From Ophiodon elongatus (taxonomy: Eukaryota > Chordata > Actinopteri > Perciformes > Hexagrammidae), in contig JACSYO010001998.1 in NCBI GenBank assembly GCA_016806645.1, forward strand, positions 951,001 through 1,015,000: a stretch of 64,000 nt of DNA. The letters are read 5' to 3'. The notes under the pieces are model-generated. The model saw only the letters and a list, made by a program, of their open reading frames with translations. It made no database searches and was not told the origin of the DNA. Below, one piece after another: positions 1 to 12,200 of the stretch. Both the position numbers and the translations under genes were made by a program. Within the stretch, counting starts at the first letter, position 1, and every line of letters begins with the position of its first letter.

Positions 1-2815
1 GTCTGCTTGAATGGTAGGAAACACGACCAGTGGAGGACAAATTTGAGGGAAAGTAGTTTTTTATTTTTTTACTCCAGGATATATTTTTTTTACACAATCA
101 TGTTGTTTGATGAAGAAAATGTCGAATGGTTTCTTTTACAGTGATGAAGATTCAGGCTGCAAAACACACTGAGGCCGTTAAACACACCAGGGTTTTTCAT
201 TTGTGCGTTTAATACGCATGTAAATATTTATTTTCTGAACTGTTTTTGTCATGAGTTTTTTCCACAAAGAACGTAAATATAACCTAGCGAAAAAAGGCAT
301 CAACTAATGAAGTTGTGTGGAACGGACATATTCAAAACATACACTATAGTGTTCAACAACACCAAGGCTCTGCAGTCCGAACCAAGACGGCAAACTTTAT
401 TACTCTTTTCAACATTGACAAAGCCGACTAGATCCCCTCCTTCCGTTCTTACATTTCACAATAAAAGCCTGAAACATATACACAGTAACTGTTTACCAGA
501 GGGAACTTAGATTTACTCAGAGCATTTGGCTAAAAGGAAACTCAATGAAATGTCTTACAGTAGCTTAGGCTATAGAACAGATTACATCAGACAGCTCAAC
601 CGGGTCCTGTGACTGAGCAAATCTATTCCAACCTTTCATTGAACAAGTGTTGCAATGCTGGTTTGAATAGTGTTGATGCGTAACATTCATAGGCAGGGCC
701 GTTTCCAGGATTTGGGGATATTCTGGGCCCTGATCTCTGAAGGGGGTCTGGGTGGATCCTGCCCCGGGATCTTTTTGGGGATAAACAAGCTCTATTGTGA
801 TGCTTTTTTTATGCCCTCTGGCACAGTATTTACATTCAAAGTACGTGTCTCAATCATTGATAAAAAAAAACTTTACATTCCAGATTAATTATGCATTGCG
901 ATATTAAAAATATTAGTAGCGGTAAGTAATTAGTATCCCACTGAGTAGACACAGAATACTTCATATCTGTTACAACATGTATTGACTGGAGTTAAACGGT
1001 TGTATTATGATGTCATGATGTATTTTTATAGATCAAACTACCTAGCAGTGTATCAATTCATTCAAATGAGCTCCACCTTTCCAGCTGCAACATTAAAGAG
1101 TGTTGATCTTCTCGTCTTCTCTCACCCTTGGATAGAAACTAAATTTCCCAAAATATTATATAGCAGCGGTCTCTTCAGATGACCCTTTGAAACCTGCACC
1201 ACTAAAAGTTGACGTCGTTACTCACGGGTTCTTTTTGTACTGTCATGTCTGTCAAAGATCTCGTTCAAGCCTGATTTGGATTGTGACGTCTTGTTGACAG
1301 CTCACTTGCACCGCCGTGTATCAGGGTCACTGATTACGTTGTTTCTGTTGCGCTTCAAACAAACAACTGTCTGTGATTGTCAGTGTTTAATACAGAAGCT
1401 AAATTGTCTTGTCTTGGTTAGACGCTGATGAATGTTTTCAGATTTCCTGAATTTGCTGTTTTTCATTTGCAAACAGGAAGCTATTTATGATGACAGGCAG
1501 CGCCGCATATCATCACCCCACAGAACTTTGGCTTGGTCCCTCGGTGATTTGTGGCTTTTTGTGCCTCAGAAACAATACGGGCCTCAAATAAAGCTTTCAA
1601 TAGTTGAATAAATGACCCCTTCATCTTCACCCTTCCGGTTTCGTGCCTGCCGCATGATAGAAACATCGTCAACACGCCAACTCACTCGCTGTGAATTGTG
1701 CGGACAGTGAGCGGCTCTATGACCAGATAGGTTCAGGGTCACGGTGCACACGTGGACTGTCAGGAAATCATTTATCACTACTTTAAAAAAGTAAACTTGT
1801 AACATAACCTTAAACTTAGGTCCTGTTGTCACGGCGTGGGGATGTTTGTACGAGTCTGAAGTCAGAGTTTGATCGTAACCTTGGCGGTCTGCTTTCATTC
1901 TTGTTGACTGCTGTTCCAGTCTGCAGTGTCCTGAGACAATGTGTGGTTTTCTTGTCAGCAAACTTTGCCCAGTAACCAGGAGGTGGCCAAAGCAAAAATA
2001 ATCAATCCAGTTCCACCCTTGTCCAGTCAATGCAAGCTTCATTTATTGTGATACATATCAAAAATGTCATTGTTTAACAGCTCTGAAACATGAACAACAA
2101 GTTGTGTTAGTATATTTGGTTATATATGGAGAGGCCATCGATTTCTAACTATTTACACAATATTTAGTCCTTGAATTCTTCATGTATTTCTCTGAAAAAA
2201 TGATACCTGACAATTATCGTAAGCAAAAGAAACGGACAACAGACAGTAGAAGCCTCAGAAATATTCCTCATGGTTTCCTTCAAAACAATTAATTTTTCAG
2301 TAGCTTTCTTAATTGATATAACTGTCTACTCACTGTAACCTAAAGTAGGTGTTAATCATGACTGGGCATGCTAACACTTTACCCTCAGCTGTCGTCACCT
2401 TACTGTTTTAGTTGTTACTCTCATGGAGGATGAGGAGCGCAGTTCTTTCTTTGCATAGCCCTGCAGATTATATGATGCTGCAACAGTTCACTCAGTAGAT
2501 TATATAGAACAACAAAACGTTTTCCTCACTTGATTATCTTCATGACCAATTACAGTTAGGGACTATCGCAATCTATACATTATATCCATATTCCCAGTTA
2601 CCATTGCAGTTTTACTGATATTACTTTTAGGACAGGGGTTAAGGAATAACAGGGGTATTGTGTACATCTCCTGTATGAAAGCTGTATACTGTAAATGTAT
2701 AACTGAACCGTACTGTCTATTTCTCCCTCAGAATCCCTGAAGGCTTTGTTTGTATTCAAATGAAAACCCTACCAGGAAAGGGTCCCGTGAGCCACTACAA
2801 GACTTTTAATGTATA
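1..2815. other. Non-coding flank, no gene seen
   Basis: No convincing exon is visible on either strand. The open frames are short, lack recognisable motifs and are not framed by a consistent splice pattern. This is probably the region downstream of gene A, whose tail exon ends at 3054 on the minus strand. Confidence 0.5.
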
Positions 2816-2940
2816 TTATTTTATTATTTTATTATTTTATTATTTTATTATTTTGTTATTTTATTATTGTATTATTTTATTATTTTATTGTTTTATTTTG
2901 TTATTATTTTATTATTATTATTATTTTTTTTTTTTTTATT
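2816..2940. repeat. (TTTTA)n-type low-complexity repeat
   Basis: Imperfect repeats of a TTATT/TTTTA unit end in a T run. On the minus strand this reads as an A-rich tract with many AATAA-like strings about 120-240 bases past the stop codon of gene A. It could lie in or near that gene's 3' UTR, but no single poly(A) signal can be chosen. Confidence 0.8.
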
Positions 2941-3053
2941 TCATTAATTAACATTTTAAGTCCTTTGCCATTACTCTGCAACTGAGTCTACTGAGTCTTC
3001 TCCAGGAAAAGTCTGCACTTCCCTCACCTGACAGACAAGGGGGCCGGACTCTG

Positions 3054-3257
3054 TCACACACAACAGGAGTGATATGAAATAGTGAATTCAGAGGAACGCT
3101 GCTCTGGTTCGACCGTTAGAGAGCTGAGCGGTCCATCGGGTTGATGCTCTGTCCCCTGGGATCCTGCCTCTTCGCCCAGCAAGTTGTCGGCACCACCGAG
3201 GGGACCCAGCTCAAAGTCGTCTGTGCCCTCTCGTCTTGGCATCGTCCCTCTGTCTGC
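3054..3257 (-). CDS. Gene A exon 10: cytoplasmic tail
   Basis: It follows a CTCTCTAG acceptor and is read in phase 0 from the TM exon, giving 67 residues and a TGA stop. The tail is acidic (DDFELGPLGG, GEEAGSQG) and ends in ...TISYHSCCV. The single tyrosine is in an I-x-Y-x-x-C context, which is not a proper ITIM, and no ITAM is visible. Signalling properties cannot be assigned. Confidence 0.7.
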   Translation of the reverse strand, partial: ADRGTMPRREGTDDFELGPLGGADNLLGEEAGSQGTEHQPDGPLSSLTVEPEQRSSEFTISYHSCCV

Positions 3258-6200
3258 CTAGAGAGTATGAAAGCAAAGAAAACTCTTCAAGTTACAGAAT
3301 AAGAATAATGCTTTCTGTTTCTGTTTTTAACACAAGTGCTGTGTTTTTCTTTTATTGCTCTTAGGCTATCATCAGTGAAAAACTGCATTTCTGCCATAGA
3401 CTGTTCTGCTGATGTTTCAAATTAAAAGCCTACCAGGAAAGAGAGAGGTGAGCCCTCAGTGTTGAGTTTGATGCATAACAGCTGAAAAAGATGTAACTTT
3501 TGATTTTCCCTGCAGTATGAAACAAATACCAAACTGTGGTCCCAAAGTACACTGAACACTTCCATTTTTGGATATTATATAGCTTTCCCAATCGCTTCTG
3601 ATTTGTATAGTACCTTGCAGTAGCAAAACAGGACAGCACTGAACGCCACCAACAGCACCATGACAACCAGTCGGATGAGCAGATGTGTTACAGAGGCTGA
3701 AACAGAATCATGATTACGTCAGTTCATACAAGAAAATTCTAATTATTTTCAGCTTTTAAACCTTGTATATTTATTTTGTCCCAGTGTGCAGCAGTCTTGC
3801 CGTTCTATATTGTCGACCATAGGTATTCTCCTGCCAAACTGACGATCTACAGGTGTGCAAAAGTTTGCTCTTTCATTACAACCTGTCTTTTGGACACTTT
3901 ATGGTATTTTCAACTAAGAGGAAACATATCCACAAATCAGAAGTCCTCATTGTGTTTCGCATTGAATTCTGATGAGCAGTGTTTGCATACGTCTATATAA
4001 CTCGCAAATATCTAAAAAAAAATGAAACTAGTAGAGTTCAGCATAAACAAGTTTTGCATTCTAAGAGTAAAATCACATTTTCTCATCCCAGTCAAACAAT
4101 GTGTGAATGTGTTTTTGAAATGTGTTGGTAATATTTCTTTTTTTTATTGTTGTTATTATTAAATGGGCTAAAAAAAATCTTTGGGGAAATATCACAAATG
4201 CTCATGTTAGTCTCCTGGAGGGGCGTCCCAGCGTTTGATTGACAGCAGCTGGCAGGCTGAGCTCTGGCAGGAGAACCGGAGGAAGACGTTATTAGCCGTG
4301 GTACTGAAGAGTAAAGGACCACGCCAGCATCTAAAGTGACCAAAGCGATATTAACAGGTACGTTTACATGTGCGTTACATTAATGTGCTGCAGCTGAGCA
4401 GCTGATTAGGTATCGAACCTGCAAACTGACACATTGTGCCCATGTTTGTAAGTAAGTTAAGAAGAAAACTAAGGCAGGAAAGCTTTTGTGGTTGTTGTTC
4501 AGAGTCTCTGGCTCTTGTATTGTGCAGCTGCTGTGTGTGTGTTACTCTGTCATGATAAAATTATTATACAAATAGGGTTTATTTGATTTGGCTGTATGAA
4601 AACAGGTTCTTCATCAACGTAGGAAAAATAAGGGTGCAACTATTTACAAAACTAAAGGGGCTCCAACATGACCAACAAAATATAATTTGAGAACAACACA
4701 GATTGGTATTTACAGAGCAGATGTTCACATAATGCAGTAGCAGAAAAATAAACTGAAAATGCAGATCCTCCATCACGTTACCTAGGACAGTGAGACGGAG
4801 CGGCTGGCTCTCAGATGACAAGTTGTGGGAGAAAACATAGAGGTGATAAACACAGCGGTACTCCCCTCGGTGGGTGGGGTTGGCAGCAGAGAACAGGAAA
4901 CGGGCCGAGTGGTTGACAGCTGGCAGGGTGTAGTTCTGCGATGTAGCTGATGTGGTCAAAGTAAGCTGGAAGGTGCCTCCTGGGTGATGCGGCAGGATGG
5001 AGCAGCTGATTGTGAACTGGGAGCCCATGAGAAGCTGAAATCCCTGCTGCATGGCCTTGGAGACCCCGTCAGTGTGAAAGGAGATGTTTGGCTGAACCAG
5101 AAAATCTGTTAACACAGTGAAAGACAAAACACTGTAAAAGTAACTTTGATATTTTTTAAACCTATTTTCCCTTGTTTTTGTGTCTAAGTGACAACAATAT
5201 GGACAACAATTTCTAAAATGTTGACATAATTTTTGGAGCAACTCTTCACCGTCAATGTATGTCCACTCAACCTGAAGTCAGGGGAATTAAATAGCACAAC
5301 ATTTGAGGCAAGTCTGCGTGTCTTGATAACGCATTTAGGCTTTTAAGGTTTTTTTGCATGTAATTTTACTCCATGTAAAACGGAGTTAAACGGAGTGTCA
5401 TTTTACAGTGAAACAGCTGCAGTTAGGTTAAGGCATGCAACAAAACTACTTTGTTAGGTTAAGGGGAAAAAAATTAAATAAGTACATAAACTAAATAAAA
5501 CGTAAACAATGTAACATAAGTATAGAAAACAAACAGCAAAAAACACTACTGAACTAACTCTTATCAGTATCCAGGTTAAAAGCCCTCCTGTGTAAGTATT
5601 TACATTGTAGTCAGTAAGGCAAGGCAAGGCAAGGCAAGGCAAGGCAAGGCAAGTTTATTTGTATAGCACATTTCAACAACAAGGTAATTCAAAGTGCTTC
5701 ACATAAAACCATTAAGCATCAAAACATAATGCAAAAGAAAAGAAGATTTAAAAACAATTAAGAACATTAAAAACAACATTAAAAACAGTTAGTAAAACAT
5801 TAAAAAGCTAAAAAAAATAGAATAAAAGTTGCAGTGCAGTTTAAGAAATAAAATACAGTAGTGAGATGCAGAAATTGATTAAGATCCTTGAATCTGGTTC
5901 AATTAAAGGCAACAGCAAACAGAAGAGTCTTCAATCTGGATTTAAAGGAGTTTAGGGTCTCAGCAGACCTGCAGCTTTCAGGGACCTTGTTCCAGATATG
6001 TGGAGCAGAAAAACTGAAGGCTGCTTCTCCAAGTTTAGTTCTGACTCTTGGAACAGGAAGTAAACCCGTCCCAGACGACCTAAGGGGTCAGGATGGTTCA
6101 TAAGGTAGCAGCATATCAGAAATATATTAAGGCCCTAAACCATTCAGTGCTTTATAAACCAACAGCAGGATTTTAAAGTCAATTCTTTGTTGGACAGGAA

Positions 6201-9200
6201 GCTAGTGCAAAGACCTCAGAACTGGAGTGATGTGATCCACTTTCTTGGTCTTAGTGAGGACTCGAGCTGCAGCGTTCTGAATCAGCTGCAGCTTTCTGAC
6301 TGACTTTTTACAGAGACCTGTAAACACACCGTTACAGTAGTCCAGTCTACTGAAGATAAAAGTGTGGACAAGTTTTTCCAAATCCTGACACAAGTCCTCT
6401 AATCCTTGCTATATTCTTCAGGTGACATTAGGCTGATTTTGTAATAGTCTTGATATGGCTGTTCAGGTTGAGGTCTGAATCCATAACTACACCTAGATTT
6501 CTGGCTTGGTTTGTGGTTTTTAACATCAGTGATTGAAGCTGAGCGCTGACTTTCAATCGTTCATCTTTGGTACCAAAAACAATTACTTCTGTTTTATCTT
6601 TATTTAATTGAAGGAAATTCTGGCACATCCAGTTGTTGATTTGTTCAATGCATTTACTCAGCCTTTTTATGGGATTATAGTCCCCTGGTGATATAGTTAT
6701 GTAGATTTGTGTGTCGTCTGCATAATTATGATAACACACTTTGTTGTTTTCCATAATCTGAGCCAGTGGAAGCATGTAGATGTTGAACAGAAGAGGCCCC
6801 AGTATTGAACCTTGGGGAACACCACATGTCACCCTAGTCAGCTCTGATGTGTAATTAGCTACAGACACAAAGTATTCTCGGTCCTTCAAGTAGGATTGAA
6901 ACTAGTTAAGTGCTGCCCCAGAGAGTCCTACCCAGACCTTTAGTCTGTCTTGTAGTACGTCATGGTCGACCGTGTCGAATGCAGCAGTGAGATCCAGTAA
7001 TACTAAGACTGAGATTCTGCCACTGTCTGTGTTTAAGTGGATGTCGTTGAAAACCTTAACAAGAGCAGTTTCAGTACTGGTGCTGTCGAAAGCCGGACTG
7101 GAAGTACAGACTACATGGTGCAAAAAGCAAGAATGGTGTTGCTATTGCACGCAAACTTACTTACAAATGTTTGTATCATTCATACACCATTTGGTGAGAC
7201 TGGTCTAGTCTATTAAAAGTTTTTGTTTTTATGCCACTAACAGGCTCAGATAGTTTTCATTAGTGTAAATGATGGCGTTTATGACAATTTTAGCCTTCTT
7301 CATTCAGCTGAAACAAACTTAAAAAATGTAATAAGTAGTAGTAGTAGTTAATATAGCTACCAGTAGCAAGGCGATGCATTCAGTCTGCTGAACCACATGG
7401 CTCAAAAGCTGACACACATAAGTGAATACGAGATATAAATATATGATAAATATACATATTTTGTGTTATTGCAGTTATATAAATGTACAGTATGGTGCTG
7501 TTAGATTGCTGCTAGACCATCCCATCGGTACAGTTGTGTGTTGCTTGCAGAAGACCAAAACAGTTTTTTTCTTTCTCTGTTTTTTACCTCAGAGACAATT
7601 TAGTTTTTGCAAGGCTTACACCAAGAAATATGGATTTAACTAGAATATTTTGTTTTGGATTACATCTATCTTTTTGTTACAATGCGCTCAAGCTATTGGA
7701 AAAACTTGAGTGGTAAGCAATCCTATACGCAGCCACCACTGCATTGAAATTAGTGTAGCCTGATCTTTATCAAATTTAAATGTCAACGTTATGAATTAAG
7801 CTTTGAACAATTTAGTACAGCCCTACTAAAACGATATTAAGGTCTACTTAGCCTATTTTAATTTTTTTTTGCTCCCAAGTCCATTTCACACTGCCGGGGT
7901 TGCAGCTAAAAGAATAAGGATAAAATATTGTCATGCAAGGTATCTAAGCATACATCTAAGCAACACATTAATATATACTACATAAGCGAAATCTAGATCA
8001 GGCAGTGATATTATGAGCTTGTAAATATACACATTCACACAGTCTGCAATGTTCTTTGCCAGCTGTGTTTTCTGCATTTAGCAGTTTAAACTGTGTTGCT
8101 TTTAGCCAACTTCTTCGTGTTTGCGTAATGTTGCATTGCCTCAATACGAGTTGATCTCATATCTCAAACATAACCTGCTCCGGAGGTTACCTCGCGAACG
8201 CCAAATCCTGCTTGGTAGCACAGGCTACTGGTCTGTTAATTATTGTGTCTTTCTGAAATCTCGTAAGAGGTATTTGTTAGGATTTCTGTTGTAGTTGTTG
8301 CCATTTAGTGTTACCTGAGCAGGTGACCTCCAGACTCCTATGGGAAGAGTCAGGCCATATTAATGCACATTCCCTGATTGTAGAATCAGACTGAACACAG
8401 GATGTTCTGCCTGTCCATGCATTTCGGTGGAACAAATCATCTCTTATTCCCATTGAAAGAGCAGAGCCACAGTCCAGCTGTCTACACATTACTACTGCAA
8501 ACATCAGGTCCCACGAATAGAAGTCCACTGGTCTCCAGTCTCCCTTGTGTTTCATCTCAAGTCCACCAACACAGTGGTTGGATCCACCAACCAATCTGAC
8601 CTCATCAGGCTCTGTACAAGAGAGTAATTATTAAATAAGAAGGAAAGTAACTTGCATTAGAATAGAGATTAAGCAAAATCAAACTGCAGCTCCTCCTCTA
8701 CCTGAGCAGGTGAGTCCAACAGCTTTGCCAGAAGAGCAGGTGTTTCTAACTGAGCTGCCACAGTCCAGGAGAGCAGACTCGTGGCCCCCACACTGGAACT
8801 CTTTGGTCCCCATTGGAGCCTCACCGTTTCCATAGAGCGCTCCCTGTAGGACAGAAGGAGGCCCACAGCCAAGCTCCCTGCAGACCACCTCTGCATCCTG
8901 CTGGTCAAAGTCATCCTCACACACTGAGGACCACGACTGGCTGGACTGGTCAGACTTCACCCCCAGTCTGCCTGAACACAGACTAGTCCCATCAACTAGC
9001 CTGACGGATTCTTAAGAAAGACAGCGAACAAAAATACTGTGGCTTGAATGTCACCTAGTTTGTACATTGCTTTGGACAAAAACGTGTGTGAAATGTAAAT
9101 GTAAGCAAATAGACTGACATACAGTAGTTGCTGGTGTTTGTTACCTGAGCAGTTGATCGCCAGGTTGGAAAGGGAAGAGTGAGACGTTGTCAATAAACAC

Positions 9201-12200
9201 TCCCTGACTGCAGTCTTGGAATGAAGACAAGTTGATCTAATCAACCACATAAATTTGTATAAGTTGGTAATTTTCAGCCCTGTTGAAACAGCAGAGCCGC
9301 AGTCCAGTTTTCCACACATTATGTCTGCCATCTTTAGATTCCACTTAGACATGTGGTCGCTCACTTTTCTCCACTCTCCCATTTGTTTTATCTCCAGTTC
9401 ACCAGCACAGCGACTGGATCCTCCCACCAACCGGAGATTATTGGGCTCTGAGCAGACAGAAGTAATTGGTAAAAATAGATGAAGTCACATTTGTAGACCC
9501 TTTTACAGCCAACATCATCAAAAAAAGACTGTGCATGTTGGCAACAAAAGTGGCGTCTTGCCAAAGCTATCCAGACGAATTAACAAAGTTTAAACTTCGA
9601 ATTAAAACTGTTACCAGCACCAAAATGTCTTGCTGTTGCATGTTTGGTTGTTAAAATCTATATTCCAACATCAGACTCAGGTTTTACAGAATTCTGACAC
9701 AATTACAACCGTTTTAGTGAAACAGGTATTTCAGTTCAACAAGTAAAATGGTGACTTTCACCAGAATGCCTCTGTGGTTGCTCGTAGTCATTTACGTAAA
9801 TGGTTGGTAATAAACAATAGATGATAATAATAACAGATAATGAATACAAATGAGTATGTATATGTACTATGTTCGTGTTTTCAACAGCTGTCGTCACTAC
9901 GAGTAACCACGGAAACATTCGGCTGAGAGTCACCAGTTAACACAGTCACTTGTCAAACCGATACAATGGCAGCGTCTATGGCTGCAAGCTATTAAACATG
10001 TCATGCTGTTTGACAAGCTTACATGACCACAGATAACGTATTCGAAGCATCTAGTGATTTGTATTTCTCAAGCTGTCGCACTCCGCCATACATCTGTTCC
10101 CAAACTGTGTTGGCCCACCTAGGTACATCATCATTGTTTAGAAACTGTAAAAGGGTCTATTAAAATAGGAAGTCATATCAAAGCTACAGCTCCTCCTCTA
10201 CCTGAGCAAGTGAGTCCAACAGCTTTGCCAGAAGAGCAGGTGTTTCTAACTGAGCCGTCACAGTCCAGGAGAGCAGACTTGTGGCCCCCACACTGGAACT
10301 CTTTGGTCCCCATTGGAGCCTCCTCGTCTCCATAGAGCGCTCCCTGTAGGACAGAAGGAGGCCCACAGCCAAGCTCCCTGCAGACCACCTCTGCATCCTG
10401 CTGGTCAAAGTCATCCTCACACACTGAGGACCACGACTGGTTGGACTGGTCAGACTTCACCTCCAGTCTGCCTGAACACAGACTAGTCCCATTAACCAGC
10501 CTGACGGATTCTGATGAAGAAGAGAGAGGGAGCGTGAGAAAGAAATGCACAGAAAAAAACATGCAGACAGAAAGTTTGCCCTGATTCAACTCAGTAGGTC
10601 AGGGACGGACAGTCCGTTTGGGAGGATGCTCTCATCGGACCTCTCCTCGGTGCTGGCTGGCCCTCATCAGGCGCATTTCCTGCATGGCCATGCGCCGCAA
10701 CCAACTCTAGGTTGGCTTGGAAAGGTTGGGTATTTAAAGCACCCCTCGCCCAGACCTGGCCGCTTAGGGCTGCAAACTAAGTGCTCACTGCACCCTCTCT
10801 CCCTGCTTCAGGACAGTCCGCCCTGGTTGACAGTCACTCCTGAAGCAGGGAGAGAGGGTGCAGTGAGCACTTAGCTTGCAGCCCTGGAAAGCAGCAAGGT
10901 CTGTACTTTCACACGGATATGAGCTAACGTGGAATCGGGGTGAGGAAACGTTTGGATCGTTTATACTCCGTGCTGGTTCTCCTCTCGACAAACCGACATT
11001 CTGAGAGATTCTCAAAGTTCTTAATTTTCTCCACCCATCCGCATCCCCGTGGTGAGAAAAGGTTTGATGTGCACAGACAGGTGAAACCCTGCCACACAGA
11101 ACCCCCGCGAAAGGCAATATCTGATGGTGTGACATCACTTTGACCATTTGCGACCCTTGCTGATGAGACAAATGTAAATCATGCATCACCCATTGACACT
11201 TGTTCTGTCACCTTAAAGACATCCTAGTGTAACAGACTGCTGTCTGAATCACCCTCGGCCCACACTTTTCCAATATCGTAATCAAAATCTATTGTAACTT
11301 TTCAAAACCGGCAATCCCACAAGCATTCTCACTTCAAGCAGCAATTGGCCGGCTGTGTAGAGAAGAGAAAGAAGGCAAGACCTAAAACGTCTCTCTTTTT
11401 TAAGTCTCCTATGCCTCTACAGCTGCCATATTTTGTGTGCCCAGCCAAGAGCAACACTGGGAATGCTTTCAAGAGAAACCAAAAGTAATCGCGTTCCACC
11501 TAGTGTCCTTAAGATGTTGTCAAACAATACTGTACATTTCAAACATAGCCTACAAACACAATAAAATAATGTAAAGTTGCAAGGTGTTCAATGTATTTCC
11601 TGAAACCCTGTGATGAATAATTTACTTCAAACAAAATCATCAATAACAACCAAATGTGTTTCCAACTGTAGATTACTTTTACTGGAGACTAGTGGTAGCA
11701 AGCCAGTTCAGTGGTTTCTGTAAGTATGGAAGGTTTGAAGTCATGATCTTCCAGCAACAAGCCTTCTTATGATTTTGCACTGGATTAGTGTATTTGTGTC
11801 GTGGCTACTGATGTTGTTACCTGAGCAGATGATCTCCAAACTGGCAGGAATAGTCATGCTCCTTTTTGTTAAACATTTCCTCATTCTAGATTCAGATTCA
11901 AGACAGGAAGCTGTCAACTGCGAGAGTGGATGCATTTGGTATGTTGAGGAAGTCTGAACCACCGAACCACAGTCCAGATGTCTACAAACTACGTCTGCTA
12001 ACTTAAGGTCCCAATCACGGTCATCCGCTGCTGTCCAAACTCCCTGGCGCGTCACCTGTAGCACACCAGAACAGCGTCTGGATCCTCCCACCAACCGGAC
12101 ATCAGTAATTTCTGAACACAGGTAAGAGAGTGATTAGTAAAATAATCTCTTGTGCAATTCTTCTTTTGTATATTGTCTCTGTGTACCTTCGAAAGTATCA

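Noticed and set aside
4092..4343. Extra exon between the TM and Ig exons of gene A
   Set aside because: No phase 1 exon with AG/GT borders and open frame fits, and the paralogous introns at 19.9-21.6 and 29.9-31.6 kb have no counterpart.
10767..10884. Annotated miRNA gene
   Set aside because: The stem of 47 bp is longer than usual and there is no evidence of processing; kept only as an inverted repeat.
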